Below, piece by piece: positions 27,641 to 40,605 of a stretch of 64,000 nt of DNA (the stretch's first letter is position 1; each line of letters opens with the position of its first letter). Location of the stretch: contig OZ025242.1 of the NCBI GenBank assembly GCA_964019155.1, positions 86,332,533-86,396,532 of the forward strand, given 5' to 3'. Below the pieces are notes generated by a model. The model had not been told where the DNA came from. It was given only the letters and a program-made list of their open reading frames with translations, and did not search any database. The stretch is from Osedax fenrisi. Taxonomy: Eukaryota > Annelida > Polychaeta > Sabellida > Siboglinidae. The translations under genes and the position numbers were made by a program.

Positions 27641-28830
27641 ACTCCAAACCCTCTATGTAACATATATTAAGAGGGAGGTATTGGAATGAAGATAGCGAAT
27701 ATTGATAGGGAAATACGTTCAGATAGTCTTATAGATTGAGTCAGTGAAGGTGATTTATGAGAAGAAGGTGTATGTGTATGATTATACTTTAGTGAATGAA
27801 CAACAGGGAAACTTATGGAATTAGAAGTATTTAAATCAGCAGATGGAATTGACTTTACAGAATAGTTGTGGATAGTGTAGGAATTATACCATTTAATGAG
27901 GTCACTTTCTGGTATTTATATAAAGGTGGAGTTTAAATGGGTATTTGGTATGTTAAAGTTAATAAGTATTAATGTGTTTATTGCAGAATGGTTTAGTATC
28001 ACTATGGGTAATATTTATTTAAACGTATGCTATAGCTGACATGTATAACAATATCCAGTAGCCTCGTAGATTGTGAAAGTAAACCACGGATAAATCCTGG
28101 TGATCAAATTTTTTACTAAATTTATTAGACTTGCATAGTGAGTTACATAAATCCAGAGCTCTAATTGTTGTAAATGTTAGGAAGGCTGTGCGACCTTTAA
28201 ATATTACAATTGATATAGAAGAGTCTAGAAACTTAAGGTAGAGTAATATGGATTAGATTAAATTAAAGTTTAATTCTGTGTTTCTAAGATGTTCAATTAC
28301 CACGGTACGAGATTCATTCGTGGAACGTTATAATAGGTTGTTATATAATAAAGGGCTTTTAGTGGAAGTTTGGGAGGTATGTTTGTATATATTGATGCAT
28401 TTCGTATTATTGAAGTTAGATGCGGTCATAGCGGATAGTGATCGGTTGTATAGTGATTTGAGTGAGTGATTAGTTAGCAGAGAGAGGGGGAAGTACCCGG
28501 TACTATTATACATTAGTTAAGATACAAGTAAAGAAGCCATCGGTAACTTCAATATCGATATAGTATTAGATAAATAGGAGATATAGTATGAGATATAGAT
28601 TTATGGCGAGGTTATACTAGTAGTAGTTGTGGTATGAGATGTGGGTAACAGGCAAGTTGAGAAAGAAAATTACATCGGGGTGAGTTACAATGGCCTTAGC
28701 ATAGTAGGTGGGATTATTAATATGGTTCCGTGATTTAGAGATTATTGCAGCTGGTTGAAGGCATGAGAAGTGGCAGTTAACCGAGCAGGAATTACATATG
28801 GTAAGTAGTATGTTATAGTAGAGAGGTTAC
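27640..28830 (-). pseudogene. Degenerate Ser/Thr-rich reading frame, possibly LINE-related
   Basis: The minus strand shows long partly open stretches rich in Ser, Thr, Asn and His, for example 28328-28513 (ATG at 28511-28513) and a ~78-codon segment around 27670-27905 containing DLIKWYNSYTIHNYS and HTHTPSSHKSPSLTQS. Stops break it in several places. The composition resembles the ORF1 or pre-endonuclease part of a LINE, perhaps the family whose C-terminal fragment lies in the array. No diagnostic motif was found, so this is a guess. Confidence 0.3.
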
Positions 28831-31800
28831 ATTGTGTATATTTAGATGTAATGGTGGTAATAATTACCTATATTAAAGTTGTAATAGAGATAGTAATACT
28901 ACGAATTATGAATATTGTAGTCGATGTCAGTTCCAAGTAACCGGTAGAATGATCCTCCATCGCATTAGTTAATAACGGTTTGCGTCGAGGCGCGAAACAA
29001 AATGTCGTCGTTGAGTATCACACAATTGCTGGCATATATTGATTTGAAAATAACAGTTTATCGATGCATTTCGATGTATTTCGATTGAAACAATACCATA
29101 CGTAACGCATTACATAATATACATAGATGACGTAACGGAGAACATTAAAGGGCAAGTTGCACAGCTCACTATTAATACACGTAATTATTAATAATCGTTC
29201 ATAAAACACGTCGACGAGATGAACTAAATAGAACGACGATTACTAATGGATGAGTCACCGATGAGTGACGTGGTCTGACGAACGTCGTAAATATATAACG
29301 AGCAACGCGACGATGATGGCCATAAATTCGTTACATTATGATTCATAACTTTATTTCGATTGAGAAATTCCTAATGAATCATAATCGGGTGTATCACTTT
29401 AAGTGGCATTACGTATGTGTGTCACTCAAAGTGTCACCGAGCGTGTCATCGGGATTTAGATACTAATCTATAGTATACATTGTATACCCATCAATAGGGC
29501 CTTATAAGGCATTGGAAAAAAATGAAAATAAATCTCGATAATCCAAATAACGCGCATAGCTTTGTTATTAATGTATGTGATTTCAGTGAATAATTTTCAT
29601 TTATGGGATTATAACTTAAATTATTATATAACAATATAGAATATTATTTAGCTATATATTAAAATAATAAACCATATGGTTTGTATTACATTAACATGCA
29701 TGTATTATAATGCTCTATACTATAGTGAATATGTTATACTATAGTATACTATATAAGTATACTATATACGTATTCTATATACATATACGTATTCCATATT
29801 AATATAACTAGTAACGGCATATTATATTTTAGATCGGAATAGAGAAAATTATATTAATACATATTTAATTGTGCTGTATATATTTATATATATATATATT
29901 TTAATAATATAACAATATGAATATCACAATATAATATTATATAATATAAGAAGCCAGTAATCTATACAGCTATAGATAACCATACAACATTATATTAATA
30001 ATATATTATTGTTATGCTTATAATTAATTACATAGAATCATAGGTTATAATATATATTGTAATTTTATTATTAATATTAATCAATAACAAATAAAGAACA
30101 GTTTGTATATTAAAATATACTTCAATATAGGTAGAGCGCGTTATTAAATAGCGGGAATTACATATAGAGTACATTTAAATAAAATAGAAAAAATATATAT
30201 ATTTAAGTAGAATAATTTTTAAATAGAATAATTTAACCTATTCATTATAGATTTATTTTACTAAATTCAGGAAAACATTATCAACATAGAAATAGGAAAG
30301 CACAAAATATTTTAGAAAATAGATGCAGTTTAGTTGTAGAAAAATATTCTAAATAAATAATTTAAATAGTTAGGTTTACTACTATATAATATTATTATAT
30401 TATAATCAAATAATATTTGTAATATTAATAATTTAATTTATATCTAATTTATTATATTTGTTAGCTTGAATTGATAGATATAATAAATTATATATTTATC
30501 TATAACATATCCAAATATTACAGCATAACACGATCAATAAAGCATACAAATCAAACTTTTATAATTCTTTTAAATTTAAACATCACCTTTTTTGTATATA
30601 AATATTTTAGATATCATTTTTTCAAACCTGATTATCTCAGAATAATTATTGTAGCCTAATTTTAAATCATAAAAATTCTATTGCTCTAAAAATAATGTTC
30701 ATAACTTTATGAAATTGTCAGTATATATCACATTATATATTAATATTATAAAATTGTATGGTTTATTCAATTATTTTCATTATATCATATATAAAAATAG
30801 TTTCAAATACAAATAAATAAACATAATTTGTTTACCATTACTAGATGTCTTGTATTTCCGAAAATAAATAAGTATATCTTATGATCCATACAATTTACTG
30901 TAAATAACATTCCACACTACAATATGCCGTTTACAGAATTAAAATAACTTAAATATTTGTAGTCTAATATACTTTAAAAAAAATAAAAAACCCTATCTTG
31001 TTACATTTCATTCTCAGGTCAAGCGTATCCTCTTAAGGGTATACCCGATATATATATATATATCAATGATATATATATATATATTAAGGAAGTTATCTAC
31101 TTATAAACCTGCCACTAGTCAGTAGCGTGTCACATTTAATATGACTTACATACAGCCACTACAATAAAATGTTCTACATAAGAGTCGAACAACATAATTA
31201 GGTACTTCGTTATTGTTGTTGTTGTTGTTGTTGTTGTTGTCAATAGTGTACTCGTGAGTTATGTAATATTATTCCATTTCATCCCAACACACACGCAATA
31301 TACATGTACTACTACATATACGAGGTATACCTCGTAGTTATAACTACTGCATGCTCTCTAATACATAGTTTGTAGCGATTTCATGCACATTATAATTGGC
31401 TAAACTTATATCTAATATAAATCTGCACGTTAATTATAATTATTATAATAATTATAATCAAGAAATCATTGTTTTAAATATAATTATTCATATATAAATC
31501 AGTGATATTTTTTATAATTTATTAATTGATATAAAAATACTTAATTAGTAGTTTTAAATATCTCATTACAATATACTTCTCATCTGATTTGTGTACATAT
31601 TATATTGTGCTTATATTATGTTTATATTAATTTAAAAGTGTGTAATCTCTTATAATGTATTTTACGTATACAGGAAAATTTATATTTAGTCATTAAATGA
31701 AAATATTATTTAAAACTATTTTAAAATAAATATTATATAACTTCATTTTTTATTATGTTTTGTACAATTATTTTATAATATTATATGAAACGTGTAGGTT

Positions 31801-31873
31801 TTAATGTGTACCTATTAGGTACTACCTATTTATTTCTATACTTTTAATCAATTGGTTTATTTTAATAGATATA
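28831..31873. other. AT-rich intergenic region
   Basis: 28930-29480 is less AT-rich. It has several CpGs and bZIP-like sites (TGAGTCA at 29251-29257, TGACG nearby). The rest is strongly AT-rich, with palindromic TATAGTATACTATA stretches (29740-29780) and a (TTG)n tract at 31213-31240. No supported gene. Confidence 0.55.
31213..31240. repeat. (TTG)n microsatellite
   Basis: Nine uninterrupted TTG triplets. Confidence 0.95.
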
Positions 31874-32445
31874 GGGGGAGTACTCGAATACAGACACTCA
31901 AACAATAAATCACCATAACTTTATTATTTCTCAATTAAATATTTCCAAATTGTATATATATAAGTATTAAATAGATATATACATATAATAGCTATTTTTA
32001 AATTTAATTTAGTTTGTTCAACTCTCAGATAACTGGGGTGTCGATATTATATGCAATTAGGGTGAAAATGTATGTTGCTTAGATAAAAGTGTATACCTTT
32101 ATAACAAATTATGAAAAATACAAAATATTTTCGGCACATTGTAAAATATAATTAGATATATAAGATTTATTTTAAATATTGAAATACATACATTTTTAAA
32201 TGATTGAGAATCTATATTGTTATTCAAAAATATCATAAAAGTAGTTGTTTGAGTTGTAACGAAAAAATCTGTTTTTTATTAATAATAAAAAACATATAAA
32301 TAATAAAAAAAAAATTATTCTAATATGACTTAGAAATTATATTGATTAACATTTCATACATTACTTATTTTTTGATTGGAATTATATTTTAGGAGACATC
32401 TAGGGTGTCGATATTACGTGCATTTGATATTAGAGCACTCTCCCC
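31874..32445. mobile_element. MITE with GGGGAG ends
   Basis: The left end GGGGGAGTACTCGAATA pairs with the right end, whose reverse complement is GGGGAGAGTGCTCTAATA. TATA flanks both sides. GGTGTCGATATTA occurs inside near 32037 and again near the right end at 32405. About 570 bp, non-coding. The ends and TATA flanks resemble the MITE in the array (3306, 17729), so they may belong to one superfamily. Confidence 0.65.
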
Positions 32446-32537
32446 TATATTTTATATATATATATATAAATCATAATTATTAAAATAATTGCAAGTCATT
32501 ATGTTAATGTAATTGAATTTGAATTTTAGCGAAAATA

Positions 32538-32588
<51 letters not shown>

Positions 32589-32958
32589 TATACCAAATGG
32601 CGGATTGTCATTCAAATCGGTGAACAAGCTTTATCTCCAATAGCATTCTACCTAATTACAATGTATATTATCGAAGTAAATAACAACAATGAAGTAGATG
32701 ATTATAATGATGGTGACTTTATTGAGCGTTGTTCAACACTTATATTAATACACTTTTAGAATAAATAGAATTGCAGATTTGACAATATTAGAACAATATA
32801 TATATATATAGAATAGAAACAAGTACAAAATAAACATCATAAATAATAATATTGTTTAATATCATCATTTTAAAAAAACATAATTTTCCTAAGTTTTAAA
32901 TATAGTTAAATATCCCTCAAATTCATTTAAACATAAATATATATATATACATACACAC

Positions 32959-33002
<44 letters not shown>

Positions 33003-33543
33003 CATAATAAATATAAGAAAAACCTACAATTGGTGATTTAAAAGATTTATTATATATAAATATATATATGTTTTCATTATATATTAAATCATTGTCTAAT
33101 AAACGTATATACACATATACACTCACACATATAGAGGGATTACAACCTATCGGTTTAAACGGACGAGTTGTGAATATTAGAAACTTGTGGTCGAATATAA
33201 AATGATATAAAAGAATACTAGCGATAATAAGAAATATATAACATTGAAACATTAGCGTTAGGTTTAGATTGTTTACAAAACACTCGTGTCCTTGATGTAA
33301 GGACATGTCCTCGGTAACTATTATGTAGTCGTTACGTTCGTTATTATCTAATCTCTAACCTACGTGGGTGGTATAAATATGATACTATAGCTTCGGGTAT
33401 CCTATTAGAACGGGGGGATTTAGTCGATTATCTAACGTTAGCAGTATTATATAATACATTGTACCTCTTATTGACGGTAGCAGAGTATTGTTAGGGTTGG
33501 AGGTGGGGTTCGTGGGGAGGGTGGGGTTCGTGGGGTTATCGGC
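32446..33543. other. AT-rich region and 3' flank of the LamG gene
   Basis: It contains (TA)n tracts at 32538-32585 and 32970-32998. On the minus strand, 33480-33543 is the C-rich 3' UTR just after the stop codon; the plus strand there has several GGGG runs. A possible AATAAA for the minus-strand transcript lies at 33046-33051. Confidence 0.5.
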
Positions 33544-33615
33544 CTAGTATCCGAAGTAGGTGTTGTATATGTCTCGGTTTTCTTGTTCGGTTAGAAGTCT
33601 ATCGTAGATTCTTAG
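33544..33615 (-). CDS. LamG gene coding exon 7 (terminal)
   Basis: The acceptor is CACCTCCCTACAG|CTA. 24 codons, LRIYDRLLTEQENRDIYNTY plus FGY, ending in TAG at 33544-33546. This is the typical closing segment of a LamG-like domain. Confidence 0.88.
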   Translation of the reverse strand, partial: LRIYDRLLTEQENRDIYNTYFGY

Positions 33616-35602
33616 CTGTAGGGAGGTGAAGGCATTGTTACTATTGTTAGTAATGCATTGTTACGTGTGCTAACTACATCTATTGTTATGTTTGATTCTC
33701 ATTATTAAACTATATATGTATATTGTTACCTATCTATTACATAATCAGGTGTAGACATACCACTTATATTACGTAACTATCTCAATATACTTAGTATAGA
33801 ATGTGTAAATACTATATGTGTATACTATATGCATACTTGTGTAATGTCTATACACTAACAATGAACGTTATTATTATAAAACATAACATATTACCCTGAT
33901 ATGCGATACCTTTATCCCATATATATATATATATTTACCCCATATAGTACCCCAATATCCCCTATATACCAATATCCCCTATAAACTAGTAGCCCCTAGA
34001 TACTACTACCACCGAGATAATTACGCAGAAGATATAATACAACGTAGAAGGATTCAATACAAGTACATTTGCTATTATATTGTAGTTTATAGTATAAACT
34101 GTGCACACATGTACAAGATATACACCGCTAGATATCACGTGACAATTCTATACACTGACTTGATCAATGACTCACATGTACAAGATATACAACAATATAT
34201 ACCACGTGACAATTCTATACACTAACTTGATCGATGGCTCCGATTGGCTTATGATGTTTATTGCAGATTCCGCCCAGTGTGAAAGTGGTATTCATCATCA
34301 GGTGAATGTCGTTGAATTCTGTCGGTAGATGGAGATAGTAAACAATAATCATTGCAGGAATTATAATCTACTAAGGGGTTTTCTTTACTAGATCAGGTTT
34401 AAGCAAACGATCACGCAAACTCCACATAAACAATGAATATAATTTGACAACTATGCATTCGATTGAAATAAGATGGACAATTCGTACGCATTGCTAATAT
34501 CACGTTATATCACTTTATCGCGGTATATCACGTCACATCACGTTATATCACGTTATCGCGCGTTATCCTACGTTATCTCACATTATCGCGCTTTATCTCA
34601 CGTTATCGCGCGTTATCTCACTTTATCTCACGTTATATCACGTTATATCACATTATCTCACGTTATATCACGGTATATCACGTTATCTCACGTTATATTA
34701 CGTTATATCACGGTATATCACGGTATATCACGTTATCTCGCGTGAACTAACGGGCGTTCTCGGTTTGTATCTTAATGTCGGAGTTGATGTCCAGTCCTCG
34801 CGTGGAGATCATGATGGAGATGTAGTGAAAGTCGGTGGTAGCGTACTGTACGGAGGACATGATATTATAGGACATATAGGGGCGTGTTGGTGTGAGTGAC
34901 AGTTGGTCAGATAGACATATGGACAGGCGAGGATAGATGACATCGTATAAGAGAACATAATGTGACACCACATATATAGGGTATGTGCTTTTTGTAGCGG
35001 TACACTTTGTCAGATGGACAGGTGGAAAGTCAATCGATACATTGATTAGATATAAAGGTAGTATGTCAAAATTTTCATCTTTCCCGGCCATAAAATCACA
35101 CCCGAAACTAAACTATGGCCTACTTAGTGGGCATATCCGATATCGTATCATCACTATCGCCATTGATAAGGATTAACTTGGTTTTCTCGTGGCATAGCTC
35201 GGCGCTTAGGCAATGATTTATAGACGTCGTAAATACCCCTACACCCCGTATACCCGCTTACATTGTCAATCATTGTTCGTTAGCCATTGTTCGTAAGGCA
35301 TTAACGACCACTTAGTTAAACACACACAACTCGCGAGATTCACGCGAGAATTATCGTCCGAGTTCTCGAACATCGATGTCCCTGACACGTCTAAAACATA
35401 CCCCCCAAGTTACACACTGCAACCGAATAGACACGTCTACAACATAGTCCCAACTACTTTACCACCCAACACACTATACATTTATAGACACGTCTAAAAC
35501 ATACACCCGCTGGTTCATTACTACCGTGAATATATGTGTGTATATATACGTATTATGAGAATGTGACATGCGCATATGCTGTATTAGCTATTATTAGTTC
35601 AG

Positions 35603-35639
<37 letters not shown>

Positions 35640-36858
35640 GAAATGTACATGTATATCTTGTCCAATATCAGACTAACACTAGTGCATTCGTTCTGAGATA
35701 TAAACCCAAGTCTGACACTAATTCTTAGAAAGTTTATCCTATTCACAAGATTGACCTATCTTCTACCCTAGCTCTTTAGAGCCCCACGTTCTCTAAAGTA
35801 CCAGGGCGATAATACACATATATGTATACCCTATAGGTATCACGTAACATACCGGAAGTAAATAGAGCAACAACGACTGCTATTGTTTATAGAGAGTGAA
35901 CCTTCGTTGTTGTCATTGTTATTATTATTTTGGTGGAGTACTTTCATCCCGTCTAGGATTTTAAATGGCGTTTTTACCAATTGGTTATAATGTCCGTTTG
36001 AAATCGTTATGAATGAGAGCCGATAATTGTGTATAGTATCACTATTATATAGGATAACTTTAAATAGTATTTCAATAATGATGATATGTACGTATTGAAT
36101 GATTCGTATAGATTAATTGCCCTCGATACACGACGAAATAACACGCGTGATGTTGTACTATAGTACTACTATAGTACTATTATAGTAGAGTTAATTATAC
36201 ATGGCTTTAACCGCACTAAATACCAATAATTAATGTGACATAATAGTAATATTAAATCACACGATAAGTATAAATAGACCAGTATCTACGATAATGTCGA
36301 ACAAATACATGATTTATATTTACTAATTTATAGTAATATCATCGTTGTTATTATTGCGATGATAACGAGATATCCTGGTACACGATGACGTCATCACTAT
36401 ACGCAACGATAGGCGTCGCTACCAGTGGTGCTAACCAGAGGAATAATCTGCGTGGAGTCGATGGGGATACCGAACTTGTTCAGCTGCGATACCTTAGCGA
36501 ATATACTGTCTATGGAGGGCTTGTAGTACATGGTCAGGATGGTGTTGTTCGTGGTACAGTTCGTGAAGCTTATGATGTATTGGTAGTCGTTGTTGACTGC
36601 GAGGTGTGGGGTGAGGGGTGAGGGGGTTATAGGTGTTACGTCATCAACGGGGAATATGTTACGTGATGCGGACTATTCATATACCATTTTATTCATTACA
36701 TACACACATATATATATAATAATTATTTGGAAGTTTTTTTATTTTGTAGTTTATAATTATGAATACAATATTACTTTCTTTTTATTTCTTGTGAAGGGCT
36801 TCAAAATAATATTATAAACTTTGCTATTGTTTTTACTATATTTATATGTATATGTATA

Positions 36859-36889
<31 letters not shown>

Positions 36890-37466
36890 GATTAATATAC
36901 ATTTTACATATTATTTATATTGTTACTTAAGTATACTAAAGCGAATTCGCTATTTTTGTGTATTGTCCTTTCATGCCATCCATGAACTTTGATGAAGTTT
37001 TCACTTATAACCATATATGGTAGCACATATATATAGCATCCATCTCCCCGATACACATTAATTAATATAAGATCACATCTAAATATTATTTTAAGACCTA
37101 TTATAGTGGTCCGGACGGGATTCGAACCCGCGTCCTACTGCTTGTGTGTCTGACGCTTTACAAACTAAGCCAGACAGACTATATATTCTATCCGTAGTGT
37201 ATACCATGTATATATATATATACTATATTATACTATATACTTGTGGTTATCCATACACTATATCGCTGTGTAACTATGTAAGCAGTTGTGATTATTGTGT
37301 ACCCTACACACCTATATAGAGAGGTGGAGAGGTTACCGTGGCAGTATATCATACGTCTATTTATAGTGTCGGCATAAATCATATGCGGCTCAAACGCAAC
37401 ATTACTTTAGTGATAAATTATACGCGTGTATTAATAACAAATAAATACGTATGTATATATGTATAA

Positions 37467-37505
<39 letters not shown>

Positions 37506-38556
37506 TATATGAGCGTGTAGTGTTAAATTAGTATTAACTAATCTTAAATAATAATGGTTGTAATAGTAATAGTATTGTGGATGATTCTCTAATTGAGAAT
37601 CATTCACAATTAAATTGTTTATTAAAAAAAGATTATGATCTAGATATTTTCAAAACAACAATTTATTTATAGAACACTCTCAGTATTCATATAATCATTG
37701 ATTAATATAAATTATGATTAATATCTACGACGGCTCGGTTGTGGAGAGTGTACTCGTATATAGTATAGTAGTATCCTATTGGCTAACAATCACTCATCGG
37801 GGGTGACTGATAGGGGTGTATTACTTACCTACTGGGTTCAGTTTGTAGAACAGAGATATGGATAAGGTAGGCAGCACTGGCAACGACTTGAAATGATCGG
37901 TCTGTGTTGTGTGTAGGGGTGGTGTTTATGCGTGTATTATAGTATACTGTAGTATAAGTTGAGTTATTTGTAGTATACTATATTATAATTAATATTATTA
38001 TTGTAATTATTATTATGATAATTAATATTATTATTATTACAAATAATAATAATAATAATAATAATAACATTATAAGAATGCGGTTAACTTGCGCCATCAC
38101 TCCCCCACACTAATCTCTAGAACACCGTAGCATTAAAGTAAGACACACTAAACCTGTCATGCGTCATTAGTAACATACACTAGTCACGTGGTCAATAGAT
38201 TTACTAGACGTCGTGTGTGTGTGTCTGTCGGTCTTAAATAGATCAACGGGTCGTAAATATCATCATAATTAATATGTCACCTAATACGCGTTCTTCGAAA
38301 TCGCAGCCTCCGAATAGCCCAACTTAACTATAGTTCGTGTCGACTATAGTATACTATAGTTACTCAAGTATACTATAGTCACGCGAGTATACTGTAGTCA
38401 CACTATCGTTACACTCGGCAACGTTACGCTTTCCTATAACGATAGCAGATCGTATATGACTCATCCACTACCATGACTCATTGCAGCGGTGTTGACGGTT
38501 GTTACGTTGAAGGCGTTATTACCTATGTTAGTGACTCACCGGTGTGTGTGTGTGTA

Positions 38557-38595
<39 letters not shown>

Positions 38596-40234
38596 TGTTG
38601 AACTATAGGTATCGGTGCGGGTGTTTATTGACTTCGATAACTCACTAGAGTGACTCACTAACTTAGTAACCGTAATGTAAATAGTGTATGGCGCCCTAAT
38701 TATACACCGGTAGTTTTACCGTAGTACGAGACGCTCAGATAATTATATTTAATTGTATATGTTGTCGAGTTTTTTAATTTAATCATATACGCATTTTTAA
38801 TCAAATATAATATACAAATATCTACACATATATGTTTACATATATGAGTAATACATTCATATAAATGTTGATATCCTAAGAATTTGGCGTGCGACAACTT
38901 TTTCTAATTACAAACTATTTCGGTATTCTATTACTTTTAATAGCGAGTGCACCACGTATCTTGCGCGTATGTTTGTGGGTATGTGTACAGGTATGTGTGT
39001 GTGGTGACGCGGGTGCGGGGGTGTATAAGCGTGCAGGAATACGTGTGAGTGTTTTGTACTAACTAATCAGGGTATGTCTATACGTAATATTTCATTCCTA
39101 ACAATAATGTATATATTATTATTAATCATTTATCGTATATGATAAATATATACGGTAAACAAATCCATTTATTTGTAGACAATATCTAACTAATCCATGA
39201 ATGGATGGCGAGTACACGACTGTTACGTAAGGTGTGATACCACGTGACCTATTTCACGCATGCGCACACACTTATAGGCTAAAGTGTGCGCGTGCGCCGC
39301 TCTAAGTTGTAATATATCAACATCCGTCCTCGGTAATAGATTACCGAACGAGATGGAATGTCAGCTTCTACGTGAGATGTCGACACGGCTGGATTTATAC
39401 GAGTGTGATAGATGATCGCGCGGAGATAGGTGTAAGAGTGATCTACGTGATAGATTCGCTTGATAGATAGGCGCATAGCTGACGATATGTAGTGATCTCG
39501 AGGTGATGTATGTCGGCGCAGTTGAACGCCGCCATCATCGGCTGTCAATCAAACGACCCGTCAATCACTCGAGTTTCATAAATCACGTATATAAATAATT
39601 GTAGTTTACGATTTATGTTCGCTCACACGCGTTCCTAGCGAGCTATGCGCGACCTCTATCGGAATAATTCGATGTAATTAACATTATATAACCACGGTCA
39701 TATAATGTTATAATGTTGTGTAATCAGAAGATTGCGTGTAAACAACTAATTTCACGTAACGAAGTCGAGAATATTTGGCATCCCGACTTCCGCGAGCAAC
39801 TTCGACGTCGTCTCGAAACCACGCCCACTATACCGTTACGCCCGCTATACCGCTATGACCTATGCTAACCTTGACCATGGACGTGTAGTCGGTGAAGGTT
39901 AACGCTTCACCTTGAGGCGAGTTAACGTAGGTGACGGCGTTGGTGCTTTGAAGGTCACCGTTAGCGCAGGCAGAGGTCAGCGAGTTATCGAATAGCTGCT
40001 GGTAGACGATGTCCCCGGAACAATCTGAGGTGGTGGTCACGTGATGCGATGTTGTAATGATTGCGTAACAATGCGTATACGTGTGTTATGACGTTATCGA
40101 TGACGTAGGCAATTATATTCATGATATATGTATTATTTAATTCATTTTATATTTTCGAATATTTCGATAATATTTTTCGAATTAACGTATTGTGAAATAT
40201 ATTTAAGCTTTAAAATGTGTAGTACTAATTTATG

Positions 40235-40278
<44 letters not shown>

Positions 40279-40561
40279 CATTACAGTACATTATACACTT
40301 GCGATAAATCTAACACGAATACAATTTGTTTCAAGATTCGTAACGCAGTTAGTTTTTTAAATAAACTGATCTATCTGATATCTAATAGATATCTATGTGT
40401 ATATGCGATACAAATAGCCATAAATAGCCATGTGTAAAGCTGTTCACGTTATATGACTAATTCTTGTTTAAAGCTTACACTTTTATTGCATCGTGGTCGT
40501 TTTTTAAGAAATTATTTAAATATAACACTTTTAGAATACATTTATAACTAGATACAAAAAT

Positions 40562-40605
<44 letters not shown>

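Noticed and set aside
29002..29090. Plus-strand start-like AAACAAAATG with MSSLSITQLLAYIDLK
   Set aside because: Only about 29 codons, with no convincing donor or following exon.
32923..33306. 127-codon minus-strand hydrophobic frame
   Set aside because: AT-rich, ends in a (TA)n translation, lies in the 3' flank of the LamG gene and shows no recognisable domain.
33490..33535. G-rich stretch as a G-quadruplex element
   Set aside because: GGGG runs are present, but spacing is irregular and it lies in the likely 3' UTR. Noted only as composition.
36385..36621. 78-codon plus-strand frame
   Set aside because: Antisense shadow of LamG exon 4, which has consistent splice sites on the minus strand.
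37107..37180. Functional tRNA gene
   Set aside because: The B box is perfect, but the anticodon stem does not pair, position 33 is not T, and the sequence continues into a SINE body shared with two other loci.
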